Positions 11,989-23,659 of a DNA stretch of 64,000 nucleotides are shown piece by piece (position 1 is the first letter of the stretch; each line of letters starts with the position of its first letter). The position numbers and the translations under genes are program-made. The stretch covers positions 6,014,001-6,078,000 of the forward strand of contig NC_056554.1 in assembly GCF_910596095.1 (NCBI RefSeq), written 5' to 3'. The stretch is from Thunnus maccoyii. Its lineage: Eukaryota; Chordata; Actinopteri; Scombriformes; Scombridae. The notes under the pieces were generated by a model, which saw nothing but the letters and a program-made list of their open reading frames with translations, had not been told where the DNA came from and did not search any database.

Positions 11989-13096
11989 TGTGTGTTTGAT
12001 CATTTACACACACATCAATGGATCATCTTAGCTCCGGGAAGGAGGTTTGATTATGTCTGTTTATCTTGTCAGCCACTGACCACATAGTACCCACTCACAA
12101 AATAGTCCTCTACTTTTGTGGCAGCACAAAGATCAGCACAAGCAGCGACATCACAACTTAATTGACGCTGAGGTGTACTAGTATTTTAGTGCTTGTTTTA
12201 GTGCACATGGTGTGAATGTGGGAGGATAGGTGGCAGGTAACAGTTTCATTCACATGATAGAGAGCAAGGAGAGATGTTGATATTTTGGGTTGAAGTTGTG
12301 GTGCTGAGAACAGTGTTTTTCTGAGGTAACGCATCTTGTTTTGACCTGTATCCCCCTGCTTTGTACCAAACTCTACACTGAGCACAGGTTCATTTCTGAT
12401 CTTTTTATTAACTTTTGGTAAGACAGCCAACAAGCATATTATCCAAATACATGAAGGAGTAAGAAACTCAGTAATTGTTGCAATATTAAGACTCTAAATT
12501 CTCAACTTCAGAGACAACCAGGCCTTTATTTTACACAAACTTATAAGGACATGAATCTATTCCTAATTTCCTCTGTTTGCCTTTATAATTGTATCACATT
12601 TTAGTAAAATGTCTTGTTTGCTGATCTACTGTGGTTTAATTTTGCAGCTGGTGTTGTAATGCATACTCAAAATGTCCTCCTTGTTTACCTGTTGTCTTGG
12701 TCAAATCAATTCTGTTCCTGTGAGATTTTCTCTATAACAACAATACTGTTTTCACTCACTGATTAATTCTAGTTGATTCTACTTCATTGTCTTCAGGTAC
12801 TGTCAGTAAATTCAGCACTTTCCAGCAACATGTGACAGTAAATAGCTCTCTCAATGTTGTATTTAATAGTTCAGTTACTGTGGTCTGTAAAGAACGTGAC
12901 GGTTTGAGATGAGATGGATTTACACTTGATGGTATTTTAACTGATTACATCTCAACAGATACATCACCAAAATATCTTCATGTTAAGAAGAAAACAAGTT
13001 GTGTGAAAGAGGAACAGTTTTAATTGCATGTGGTTTTACAGCAGAGAGCTAAAGGCCAGTCTTGCTGTGGTTTTGTTTTGACTGGTTCACACTTTT

Positions 13097-13345
13097 ACCA
13101 CAATGGAAAATGACAGGGGCAGGGTGCACAAGACTTGTTACATGTCTGCACAGTTACTATACTTATTCACTGTGTCAGTACATAATGGAGACATTTCTAA
13201 AATGTAGAAATAATAATATATTGAGCCAAATAGAGTAAAATATAGTCTTGTTGAGATTGTTTCTACATTAGTAGAGATCAAGAGGTTAAATGAATTTAGT
13301 TTCATGACCCATGATGTTCACTTGAGACCACACTGTGCTGTACTT
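13097..13345. repeat. internal direct repeat, copy a
   Basis: About 250 bp (acaatggaaaatgacagggg to gaccacactgtgctg) recurs at 14347-14620 and, in the second duplication copy, at about 31270-31510 and 32525-32780. It shows that a smaller unit of about 1.25 kb duplicated before the large duplication. Confidence 0.65.
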
Positions 13346-13540
13346 CCTGTCAAACAAGTGACGTTTACCTCACTCACTCCTCCCTTCTTGCAGACCATCT
13401 GACTCTCCCTATAAGGAGATTTGACAGTCATCAGTGTCCTTTTCTGGCTCCACCTCCATCAAACATCTAATATGCTCTCGTTTCTCTCAGATTAGGATCA
13501 GAGGCAGACAGAATAAGAAAGACTTCAACAGAGAAGGATT
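13303..13540. repeat. family A 3'-flank module, copy 4
   Basis: Full module: gagaccacactgtgctgtac, ctctccctataagga, gacagtcatcagtgtcc, ggctccacctccatcaaaca, then gcagacagaataagaaag. It lies beyond the orphan tail exon at 13866-13984. Confidence 0.6.
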
Positions 13541-13865
13541 GAAAGAAACACAAGAAATAAAATGCAAACTTTTAATTTATTGATCATTTTTTCACAGTGA
13601 GTCCTTCCACCCACTGCCCACACACAAACACACATCAGGTTACTGTGATAAAGCATCAGTTCCTCTCTGAGTTTATTTGCTGGCAGCACTAGCTCTCACC
13701 TTTTTTCTTTTTCTGTCTGAAGAATAAGATGAAGACAAACAAGATAAAAAGACACTGAGACTGAGAGCAAGAGAGAAAGAAGCACGAGAGAATCAAAACT
13801 CAACCAGAACATAATTAAAATTTGATTCTAAACAAAGCGATCTCAACCATCCAGTAGCTTCCTGA

Positions 13866-13984
13866 ATCTGGTGGCAGCAGCAAACACAACATTCAGCTCC
13901 AGCTCTCTCTCTGATGCAGACCTGCAATTTTCTTTCTTTTGTTTTTGGATGGGCTACATAGTTCAGGTCAGCTGAGCTCATATT
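13866..13984 (-). pseudogene. decayed family A tail exon (A-psi)
   Basis: Minus-strand translation gives NMSSADLNYVA then a PKTKE stretch, homologous to the NLGSDDLNYAAV...PKAK tail of A2/A4. The acceptor AG is changed to AA. A frameshift follows the Arg-rich part, and the stop codon after AATR is replaced by TTC. The copy at 32036-32154 has the same lesions, so decay came before the large duplication. Confidence 0.65.
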
Positions 13985-14346
13985 TTGTACATAAGAGTTC
14001 ACACAGTCATGTGTTGTATCTTAGATGCTGTAGCTGAGTTTGTCAGGTATCATCCTTAAATATGTGCATAATTAAAGTTTTTTTAAAATGTCTTTCTTCC
14101 AAACAAGTAGGATAAATCTTGTAATTCAGTCACATTAAAGTTATAATACTATTGTTTTCTCCAATAACCATTCAATGTATTTCTATTCAGTAATGATCTC
14201 TCAGTATAGTAGTTATGCTTCATTCCTGCAGCTTCTACTGTTGTTGTGTATCAGAAGGTGCATTATTGCTCAAATGCCAACAGAAAGATAAGAAAAAGGA
14301 ATTGACAGTTGGTCATTTGTTGGCTTTGTTTTGGCTGGTTCACACT

Positions 14347-14620
14347 TTTACCATAATGGAAAATGACAGGGGGAGGGTGCACAAGACTTGTTGCATGTCT
14401 GCATATGAATGCAAACACAGCTACTATACTTATTCACTGTGTCAATATATAATGGAGAAATTTCTAAAGTGTAGAAATAATAATATATTGAGCCAAATAG
14501 AGTAAAATATAGTCTTGTTGAGATTGTTTCTACATTAGTAGAGATCAAGAGGTTAAACGAATTTAGTTTCATGACCCATGATGTTCACTTGAGACCACAC
14601 TGTGCTGTCTCTTCCTGTCA
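14347..14620. repeat. internal direct repeat, copy b
   Basis: Second copy of the 13097-13345 repeat. It ends in the next 3'-flank module. Confidence 0.65.
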
Positions 14621-14725
14621 AACAAGTGATGTGTCACCCACCCTCCCTATCGTACTCTCTCTGTAACTAAGTTTGACAGTCATCAGTGTCCTTTCTGCTC
14701 TTTTAATTGTCACATTAAGATTGTA
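14572..14725. repeat. family A 3'-flank module, copy 5
   Basis: gagaccacactgtgctgtct is followed by gtactctctctgtaac and gacagtcatcagtgtcc. It lies about 100 bp beyond the orphan tail exon 14830-14952. Confidence 0.6.
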
Positions 14726-14829
14726 GACAGATGATTTTGTGGTTGCTTGTATTCACCACCTACATCTGAGAACAACCAGAGAATAATATGATAAAGCATC
14801 AGAGCTGCAGTTCCAGTTGCTTCCTGAGT

Positions 14830-14952
14830 CTATCTAGTGGCAGCATAAACAACATGAGTTTCCTCCTCTCTCTCTGCTGCTGGCCTCCTGCTTCTTATTG
14901 TTTTTGGAAGGAACCTCAGCACTGAAGAGTTCAGCTCATCTGAGCCCAAATA
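14830..14952 (-). pseudogene. orphan tail exon with open frame, ITIM Tyr lost
   Basis: After a TTTACAG acceptor, 41 codons run in frame to TAG, the same length (123 nt) as the A1 tail exon. The sequence starts YLGSDELNSSVL and ends HVVYAATR. The ITIM LNYAAL is replaced by LNSSVL. No V, TM or short tail exon is recognisable upstream. The second copy at 33077-33199 also has an open frame. It is probably a leftover exon, but use as an alternative tail of A2/A4 cannot be excluded. Confidence 0.55.
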
Positions 14953-15612
14953 CTGTAAATCAGAGAATTGGAGTCACATACTGTATCTCACACTGCAATC
15001 TCTGTTTTTTCAATGTCTTCAAGTGCTGCACCTTTTACCAACACAGTTCTTCAGAAGTTAGAAAAAACAAAATGTAGTAGCAGTTTTATTTGGTGTGTTT
15101 TGTGGTTGTTGCTACATTGTGAAAGTAACATACTGGAGAAAATAGTACAGAGCTGAAGGCCATTCTTGCTGTGGTTGAGATGTCTCTTTTAGGCTGACAC
15201 AGACAGTACTGTTTGTTACACTTGAAAGTGGCAGGATGGACGACTGAGAGCATAAATACATGTTACATGCTAAAAAACACACCTGGATGTTAGCTGTAGA
15301 CTATCTTTGTATTTTCTTCCACGTACCACTATAGACACACCGACATACTGTATGTACTGTGCATACAGTCTATATTAAGTCAACATTTAAAGCTTAAGTT
15401 TCTGTATTGATGTACTGTAATAACATCTTTACAAGAGCGATATGAAATAAAACTCAGCACTAGAAAGAAGATGCAACTGTTATGCATCTTTTTTTCTGCC
15501 AAAGTAATGGTCTCCTGTCCACCAAACACACAAAAACACATAAAAACACAAGTGCAGATTCACATGAAAAAGCATCAGTTCCCCTCTGAACAGCTTTTCT
15601 TGTTTCTTGAGT

Positions 15613-17007
15613 CTATCTGGTGGCAGCATACACAACATTTGGCTCCACCGCTCTTCTTTTTGCTTTTGGACAGAAAGTCACTGCTGCATAGTTCAGGTCA
15701 TCAGAGCCCAGATTCTGTAAATAAAAGTATTTACAGTCAGTCACCTTAACAAGTGGAAATGAAGAGAAAAACAAAACAATGGCTGGACATGATCTTAAAT
15801 TATAAAACAAATACAAGTAAATGATCAAACTTTACTTGTAAAGTAAATGATAAAACATGATTCACCTCACTCTGTTGTCGATTCTTTTCTTCATTAGCTG
15901 CCAAATGAAAGAGACAATGTATCTAATCAGTTAATTGACCGTCATTATTCTAAAACTTTACTGTTATTCCGTTTTTGGCAAACATAAAATTTAGTAGTCT
16001 TCCAAAATATTCACACAACTTTAAAGAATTTGTGAAAAAAACTATGAACCAAATACAAGATAGAAACATTACCTCTCTGAAGTTTTCTGTTTTTAACAAC
16101 CAGACCAATGATGACCGTAGTGTGGAGAACAAACAGACTGCCCAAGATCACCAAGATCACACCCATCAGCTTTGTTGTTGCATCAGACTCTGCCACAAGA
16201 AAGATCTTTAATCAGACTGTTTCTCCTTTTCTAGCTAAAAATGACGAACATTAAAATGGACAAATGAATTTTGCACAATGAAATCTATAAGAGACTCTTA
16301 CGTTTAGACTTTCTGCCAATGTCATCATATGATTCATCATCACTGCCTTTTAATGAAATGAAGATACATTTTATTTTTATTTTGCTTTAAAAATGTGCAT
16401 CAATATCTTGTTTTGACAATAATTAAATAGCCACATATAGAAAGACATAAGAGAAGAATATAAATTTCATAACATCTTACCTTCAACATTTAAATGTATG
16501 ACACTTAAAAGCATCTGTCTGTTGCTGAAGAAAATCCACAGAAATAAACCCCTGAGTCAGATAAATCCACTTCCTTAATGTTGAGGGAGACTGTGGAAAT
16601 GTTGGAGCTCATTTGAAATTTTCCATTTTTAAATCCATCACAGTATTTAACCTTTTTAGAGCTGATCATAGTTGAGATACAGCTGGCTTTGGTTTTGTTG
16701 ACCAGTCTGAACCAGGTTGTCTTTGATGGAATGTTGGAAATGTTGGTGCACTGCAGTGTGACTTCTTCACCAGGCTGGACCTCCACAGTGTGAGACTCAG
16801 AAAGTGAGACAGAGATCCAGCCTGAAACACACAGCAGAGAAAACAAGAGATTTAGTTGTTATAGGAAGAAAAACAAAACCTCTTAATAAATTGAATAATG
16901 AGCAAAAAAGTTTCAATTCTGGCAGCAATGAAGTTGAGAGAAATGTAGTGGCAGTACTTACTGATGCTGCAGAGAATGAAAGCTGTTATCAAGGTAAGGT
17001 TCATCAT
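15613..17007 (-). pseudogene. A2: V-set receptor gene with frameshift in V exon
   Basis: Exons: 17007-16962 leader, 16821-16481 V, 16346-16302 acidic stalk, 16189-16073 TM, 15897-15866, 15714-15613 tail. The arrangement is the same as A4, but the V exon is 341 nt instead of 342. One base is lost after YFCGF, so the frame ends in SSATDRCF and a stop at 16505-16507, before the stalk and TM. All other exons stay open. The tail encodes LNYAAV (ITIM) and NVVYAATR. As written, the locus would give only a secreted, truncated V domain. It may be a recent pseudogene, a null allele or an assembly error. The V domain has the second Cys pair (SCISTM / YCDGF). Confidence 0.8.
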
Positions 17008-18115
17008 GGTGCGTATGATTGTAGCTCAGCAATGTGTGTAATCAAACTGTGCTCCAGGAAGGGTGTTCTCAACTTAAGAGGTGGGGCTATTTTTTCTTGC
17101 TCATACTGTTGCGTAAACTGTCCACATGAATGCTTTCTGTAAAACGAGTGTTGATGCCAAATGATCGTCTGAACGGATACGAGATGGTTATCCTGAAGGT
17201 TATTTTAGCTGCATAGTGTTCAAACCAAAGTTAAAGAATGATAGACAGTCACATGTTATTCTCTTATATTAAATACTCACATGGCCTGGATTAATCTCTG
17301 CCATAAAAATGGCCACGTCAGACATCTGAGAAGTGTCAGGAAATGTAATATTTCCTGGTCATTCTGAACACCAGAGTGCAAGCTGCAGAATATGAGATAA
17401 TAGTCTTCATGTGTAGAACAAAGTGCTTTATGTCTAGTTGCTCATCAGATACATTGAGGAAACAAACAGGCCCAAATAGAAACAACATAAAGACAAGTGG
17501 AATTTAAAATCATCTGATGAATGAAAGATGCAGGTTTTATCAACCACTTTTGTTTTGTTGTGTCTGCATCAGAAGCTTTAATTAACATTCTTACTTTTTG
17601 TAAATGAGGTACTTCCAGTTTTCTTTATGTTTACAGCTGCAGACAGTTGACTTGAATGGTTTACAATATAGATGCTGGTCATGTGTTGTCATTTACTTAC
17701 TTAAAAATTTTATCTATCTAGCATGTTGTGTTTTCCCACAACATGCTTTAGTGAGTGGGTGTGAAGATCTGTGATTCCATTACATACTCATACATATTTA
17801 CAGCAGTAGATCACGAAGCTGAGCCTCAATAATAATTCATAAACCTTTGTTTGACTAGTTTATTTCTGAACCCGCCCATCGTACACTGCGCCGTCATATG
17901 CTGCACCGTCACACACCACGCCACCCACCACCACAAGTAAATTCTCAACCTGTGGGAAACACTGTACATGTTGAAGACATGACAGATCACAGCAGAGATA
18001 CAGCAGGTGCAGCTCCTGTCCATCTTCACTGTTGTCACATCCTGCCAGGACTTTCTGTTGTGTTTGGACTCTGTGTTTTTGTTCTTTTGGGTTTTCTGTG
18101 TTACACTTATGTTGC
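17008..18115. other. A2 5' flank, no further gene
   Basis: The family A promoter-like block (ctgtgctccaggaagggtg, caacttaagaggtggggc) lies within 80 bp of the leader. The rest, up to about 18115, matches 35262-36360 closely and shows no exon. Confidence 0.45.
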
Positions 18116-18292
18116 CCTAATTGAAAAAGTGAGGCTTGACCTAGTCTAATCAGTGCATTCAGGCTTAATCTGTTGCACATTTGCAAAGCCAGGATGAGGA
18201 GGTGCGACTATGTTAAGTAATTCAGATAAGTGCATGTTCACGGCTTCCTTAAACAGACCACAAGGTCGATCATAGAGTTACTGATGCAGAAA

Positions 18293-19560
18293 TGGAGAAG
18301 ATGCGTGCTGCATACTTCTCACCAAGTGAGCAACAGCTTATAATGGAAACTTATGAGGAGGTGAAACATATATGTAAAAAAAAGGCAATACGGCCGCTGT
18401 AATTAAACAGAGAGAAAAAGCCTGGCAGACAATAGTGGACCGACTGAATGCGTAAGTAGTCCAAAAATACACTTATTAACCGCTGCTCCACTGAAACGGT
18501 CATAATTACAATTCAAGGGATTGTCATTTTCACAAATTAACAGTTGTACACTTTGCCTTAAAAGTGAGCAGTGGAAGTTAATGAAGACTAATTACAAACC
18601 ATAATGCAAGGATATGTACTACAACCATATGTGCAACTCTCTCTATCTATCTATTTCTATATATATATAAAATCTCTAAATGTTCATACAGAACAATTAT
18701 GACTGGACAAAAGAGGACTTGGCAACACGTCAACATTAAAAGAATAAAAAGAACATTTTGCAGGCTGGTAAGTGCCTTGATTGCTGATGTACAGAAATGA
18801 TCAGCATGTACAAATCAGGTGTATAAATTACTTAGAAGGTGCCTGCTCACATATTTTATTGACTGCACTGATTTTAGCAGTTAAGAAAAAGGCTCAAGTG
18901 TCTGGCACTTGCCCTCTTTATACAAAGTACATTATTCCAGTACTGCACATGGAACACAATCAACCATTTATATGGTGTTATGTGGACTGTCTGACTTTGG
19001 CTTGTCTTGCAGCATCTGGCAACACTGTCACTCTTCTGGAGCTACCAGATGATAATCTGGTGAGTATTATTCATTAAAGGCATAGGCTTGGCACATCTTG
19101 TCAACACTAGGTCAATACAAGTTCTATTGACAGGGGGAAGGCACTTCTGCCGCATATGACAAGGACACCGTGTCACTGGACTCTTGAGGTATCATGTCAG
19201 TCTTGTGGAAATACTTGGTCCATAATGGATAAGAAGTCAGTGATGTGGTGCTGTTAGAAAATATCACATTTGTAACAGGACCCAGATACTGTACAGCCTG
19301 ATAGTCAGCCTGGCAACATAGTGAGTATCGCCTAAAGGAAATCCACATTATGCACAATTCCTGCTGTGCTAATTGATAAGCCTTTTACAGAATTCACAAA
19401 CTGTCAGATGTCTATACACCAAACACCTAGAGAGACTAATAGAGCTGGCAGATGTGAAGATTTAAGTCCACAAGAAAAAACTGCAGGATATGGACCTTGA
19501 CATGGAAATTGAACGAAGGAAACTGGACCTGGATATCCTGAAACTAGAAAGAGAAGTAAG
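18293..19560 (+). pseudogene. Harbinger Myb/SANT-like DNA-binding protein, broken
   Basis: From ATG at 18293 the frame reads MEKMRAAYFSPSEQQLIMET, then hits a stop just after an eight-A run. In the next frame it continues KKGNTAAVIKQREKAWQTIV, so the A run carries a one-base shift. This is the helix-turn-helix region that binds element ends together with the nuclease. A later exon near 19490-19555 encodes a charged coiled-coil end (KLQDMDLDMEIERRKLDLDI). A stop codon also lies near 19465. Not functional as written. Confidence 0.7.
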
Positions 19561-19886
19561 TGATTTCAATGCACACTTTAAGCATGACTGGAACACAATG
19601 TATTAATAATTGTTGTTCTCTCTCCCAAGCTCCAAACAGACAAGTGATGACTGCAAAATAAAAAGGTCAAAACACATTGTGGTGTCCTCCCTGTTTCGTG
19701 AATGTACAGTATACTATATAGTTATTGGTCCAGTGAAGTGAGACTAATTTGGGAAGATTGTAAAATTATGAAACCTAACAACCAGAAACTGTGTGTTACC
19801 AATGCCAAATAAAATATATGTACACAGGGAAGAGTGACATACACTATCCTGTAAGTAGTAAGGGATAGGCTTCATCAAAAAGAGAA

Positions 19887-20880
19887 TCAGTCAACTGAAA
19901 TAATTAACAATGTATTGGTCTCTGACCAGTCTGCCATTAACATGGTCTGGAAATATTGCAGCATTGTCCTAGTCAATCTGTAATGCCACTCTGGGTCTGG
20001 GGTGACCCTCAGGTGGTGAAGACACTGAAAACGTGACATTAGAAGGCCAAATGCCATCTCAATTTGGGTCCTTGTTCTCACATGGGCAAGATTATTTGCT
20101 TGCTGTGCCACTGTTTGAGGGTCTGCAAGGGGAGTGAGCAGGAATGGCTGACAAGCATAACCCCTGTCTCCCAGCAACATGCAATAGAATACAAAATATA
20201 ATCGTTACAAGAACATAAATGGAGTAAAACTTTTGACACATTTATTATGTTCAAGGTTCAAGGTGCTTATCAATAAAATGTGTGTGGCTCACCTTGTCAT
20301 AGTCGCTGGTAAACCGTACTGGCCTGAAAGACTTGGGAGTCATGAACTGAGCCAGGCCACTTTGCCTCTAAATTACTGATTACGCAGTCAGCATCACAGA
20401 TCATCTGAAACAATAAGATGTAGCCTATTAAGGTAATTAAATACACATAATTAATATATGTAGTTGACAGTAACCATAAGTCATTCTTACCTGAACATTG
20501 ATAATGTGAAAGGATTTTCTGTTTACAAAATCTCCTTCATGTGCCCCTGAGGGATGTTTAATGTGGATCTGAGTGCAGTCCAGTGCACCAATGACATTAG
20601 GGAAAGCTGTAACACAAAATAATGAGTATCTTACAGTGACTGTTCTAATGTTAACGCTTTTTTGTTCTGTAATTGATGTTACCGGTAATCTTGTAGAATT
20701 CCTCTTTAATGTAGCAAATTCTTCTGTGGCCAGGGAAGGCGATGAAGATATGTGCCAATGATTTTAATGCCAAATACACATTTCTGATAGAGTGGCAAAT
20801 AGTGCCTTTATTCAGGTTTTCAGCATCTCCAACTGAATATAAGAACATGCCACTTATGAAGAAACGTGGGCAGGACACAG
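19887..20880 (-). pseudogene. HARBI1-type transposase, fragments
   Basis: Three blocks follow in order on the minus strand. Near 20870-20690: FLYSVGDAENLNKGTICHSI and FPGHRRICYIKEEFYKITG. Near 20605-20490: VIGALDCTQIHIKHPSGAHE, which holds the first catalytic Asp, then EGDFVNRKSFHIINVQ; near 20405-20300: a WPGSVHDSQVFQ motif. Near 20180-19890: LLGDRGYACQPFLLTPLADP and RTRTQIEMAFGLLMSRFQCL, with the second Asp and the Glu of the DDE site. Introns or indels separate the blocks, and the frame between the last two carries a stop (YQRL*). It is recognisably HARBI1-like but not shown to be intact. Confidence 0.75.
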
Positions 20881-20900
20881 TATAAATGCAGAATGCAGGT

Positions 20901-21290
20901 TTTTATTTAGGTGATTGTTAAACAGGTAACAGGCTGCAAAGAGGAAACAGCTGCTCTAGCGGTGATAACTGTGAACCTTTATTAGTATTAGCACAGTGCA
21001 CATGTGTACAGACACAAACTCCATCAGAAGTTTCTACAGCTGTTAAAGCCGACTGACAGCTGATCCATCTGTGATCAGCTGTTGCTGTCATCAGAAATGG
21101 ATGTCACTTCACATGACGCTTCAGAGGAGAGGACGTCTCATGTCTCTTAAAACAAATTTCCTCGTTTCCTGTCTCCTCGCTTGGTTTCCTTGTGTCTCTT
21201 CTTGCATCCACAATGGGAGGGACTAAGACACAAGGAAAAGACGCAAGTGAGGGAAACGTGGATGCAATTTAAGAGACTTGGGATGCACCC
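20901..21290. repeat. unclassified repeat between Harbinger and LTR-like fragment
   Basis: The segment is absent from copy 2. It ends with aagagacttgggatgcaccc and holds complementary stretches (ttccttgtgtctcttcttgc and gactaagacacaaggaa) that could form a hairpin. It may be the end of the Harbinger element or a separate MITE. Confidence 0.35.
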
Positions 21291-21672
21291 TATCAGCTCG
21301 CAATCTGCCCTTGTGTTGTGTCACCTGTTCCTTGTTGTCTGATTACTTTAGTTCCTGTTTTATTTTGAAATATTTTCTCCTTGTTTTTGTTTTGTTACCT
21401 TTATTTCCTGTGTTTTCTCACCTTTGTTGATTGCCTCATGTGTTTCACCTGTGTGTTGTTTCACTCACCTGTGTTCAGTTTGTAATCAGACCCTGTGTAT
21501 TTAAAGTCCAGTTTTCAGTTCAGTCTTTGTCAAGTTGTCTGTGTTTCTGGTCAGTGTTCCTTCTTCCTGTGTCTCAGTGTCTCCTGTGTGTTTTGAGTTA
21601 TTCTATAAATTTCTGTATCTGATCCTGCCTTCTTCTGTATTTGGGTCAACCTGCTCCACTCACTTCGTGACA
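21291..21672 (+). repeat. 5'-truncated LTR-like repeat, copy 1
   Basis: It matches 38438-38815 almost base for base and ends at the same TGACA. The first 140 bp present in copy 2 are missing here, replaced by the segment at 20901-21290. Confidence 0.55.
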
Positions 21673-21929
21673 GCTGTGATCTGTACTCAGTCTTCCTCAA
21701 TGCAGCTGCCAACATGTTTCTTGAAAAATATCAATGACTCATTACTTATTTGTCATTGAAATAATAATCACATTACTTTTGTACCTACTCAACAGTAAAA
21801 AGAAATGACTTATATGAACTGTTACATTAATTTCTGTGAGTCAACCCAGCTCTGTCAAAGGTGCTTTCCAACAACTCTACATGCCACATCTTTTTGTATT
21901 GAATGAGCAAAAGCAGAAATGAGACATTT
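21673..21929. other. duplicated intergenic sequence, no gene
   Basis: It matches 38816-39074 and shows no exon or repeat boundary. Confidence 0.4.
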
Positions 21930-22640
21930 TGGTTTGAAGGGGACATTTTGTGCACATTTCCAGGTCTATATTTATATTCTGGGGCTCTACTGGAATATCT
22001 GTGCATGATCTACAGTTTGAACTTTTTATCTTATACTGGCTCTTTATGCAGCCCCTCAGTTCAGCCTCTGTTTGAAACAGGTCATTTTAGCCCCTGTCTC
22101 TTTAAGGCTCCCCTCCTGATTAGCCCACTCTGTTCTGATTGGCCAACTCTTGGAAGCTGCGTCTAAGCTGACATCTGGGGACTCTGGAGGCTACGTAAAC
22201 AAGAAGTAGTAGTAGTAGGAGTAGGAGTAGGAGTAGGATCTGCTTCTTTTTCTTCTTCACTTGAAATGGAAACTTTTCAGATACATCTGTACATGTTTAA
22301 GCCTGATTCTAATCCGAAATATGTTGGTGGACAACACAAACAACACAATTTGAGCAACCTTAGCAACAACCTTGGGAACAAAGGCTACAAAATGGATGGT
22401 TGTTTGTGGGCATGTGCGAACAATCACTGTCATCACGAGGAGGAAGTAAAGGTAACATTGCAAATGAAGCATTCAGAGCAGGCTGAAGCCCTGAATGTTG
22501 ACTTTCAGAATAAAATAATGAGTATAGGCCAGAGGCAGACTGAACACCTCTGGATGTCATGTATGCAGCTACACTGGAAACATCCACAATGTCCAGATGA
22601 TCAGTCATCCTCCTCTAGAACCTCAACAGTGAGGCTCAGC
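21930..22640. repeat. unclassified dispersed repeat, copy 1
   Basis: The block starts near catttccaggtctatatttatattctggggct and runs past a GC-richer part (ctgattggccaactctt) to an open frame from 22266. It matches 39075-39600 and 40200-40340 in copy 2. A trinucleotide run (agtagtagtaggagtagg, 22206-22240) is much longer here than in copy 2. It looks like a transposon-derived block, but I cannot name the class. Confidence 0.4.
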
Positions 22641-23071
22641 TAAGTGATGTACTGCTGTGAATATGTATGAGTATGTAATGGAATCACTGATCTTCACACA
22701 CACTCACTAAAGCATGTCATGTCAAAACAAGCTATTCTTTGGGGGTTTTTTTTAATTAAAAAAAAAAAAAGTCTCCATAAGCCGACAGTTTGACATATAT
22801 ATCAGGTATGAACGTGGGAACTGTTGAAAGGTGAATTTTAAAAAAATCATATGCCAATAAGCAGAACTTTATTTCAGATACCTGGAAAAAGAGCGATGAG
22901 TGTTTAACCAGTTCCTCCACATGGTATCCCTGGAGGATGGTAAAGCTGACACAGTTGTTGCTGCTGCAAAGGATGTCATCCAGAAAACTTGAGGGGGGGT
23001 CACATCGTCAGGACCTTGAGGGGGGCTGTGTGCACTGATTGGGGGGAAAAAAAAAAAGGAATTTGACACTT

Positions 23072-23450
23072 AGACACTGAGACAGAGATCCACCTTGAAA
23101 CACATAGAGACAAGAAGAGATTTTTAATTAGAGAAAGTTTGACGGATAATAAATCTTAAACAAAAAGCAGAGAAAACAAAATATTTTTTTCTATAAAAGA
23201 AAAGGAACATAAGTAATTAATTTGGGTATATTTTGTAATTAGTGGATAGTGCATCTTGCGTATGACTGTTACACTGAACTGTCCGCAACTGAACTGTGCT
23301 CCAGTAAGGCTGCTCTCAACATAAAGAGGCGGGGTGTTTTTTCTTTTTTTAGTTACTTGTCTTATTGCTCAAACTGACATCATAAATGCTTTCAGGAAAA
23401 GTGTTGATGCAGAATGTTACCCTCAAGTTATTCTTCAGACTATGTTATAC
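23072..23450 (-). pseudogene. relic V-exon start and 5' flank of a family A gene
   Basis: Positions 23072-23100 (gacactgagacagagatcca, ccttgaaacaca) match the first bases and acceptor of the family A V exons. Positions 23240-23450 match the family A 5' flank (ctgtgctccagtaaggctgctctcaac, ataaagaggcgggg). The leader and the rest of the V domain are gone. Copy 2 lacks this relic. Confidence 0.5.
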
Positions 23451-23659
23451 AATATGTTGGTCATATCAGACGTTGCAGTTGCAGACATTTGTGTAGAAGC
23501 AGTGATTATATACCCCCATATATTAGAACTAAATGGAGCTTTACCTGCACAACAAAGGATGTTTTTGTCTCAGTACAGAGGTGGTCTCAAACGCTTGTGG
23601 TCTCCTGTTGATTTCCATCATTGTACACTCAGTTCAGTTAGGACACTCAGGTCAGATTT

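Larger units (their letters stand above)
18116..20900. mobile_element. degenerate PIF/Harbinger transposon
   Basis: The element carries the two proteins typical of animal Harbinger elements in opposite orientation: a Myb/SANT-like protein on the plus strand (18293-19560) and a HARBI1-type nuclease on the minus strand (19887-20880). It interrupts copy 1 of the duplication: the match to copy 2 stops at about 18115 (36360 in copy 2) and resumes at about 21291. Exact ends and TIRs were not resolved; 20900-21290 is another repeat or part of the element. Confidence 0.75.

Noticed and set aside
17826-18186. Overlapping open frames on both strands upstream of A2
   Set aside because: The corresponding copy-2 frames differ in length and reading, and no domain is recognisable.
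18650-18672. TA-rich run as a regulatory signal
   Set aside because: A simple (TA)n stretch inside the Harbinger element; nothing supports a promoter.
22266-22643. 125-codon plus-strand frame starting METFQIHLYMF
   Set aside because: It lies inside a dispersed repeat. The copy-2 frame starts METSQIHLYM but breaks quickly, so it is not a conserved host gene.
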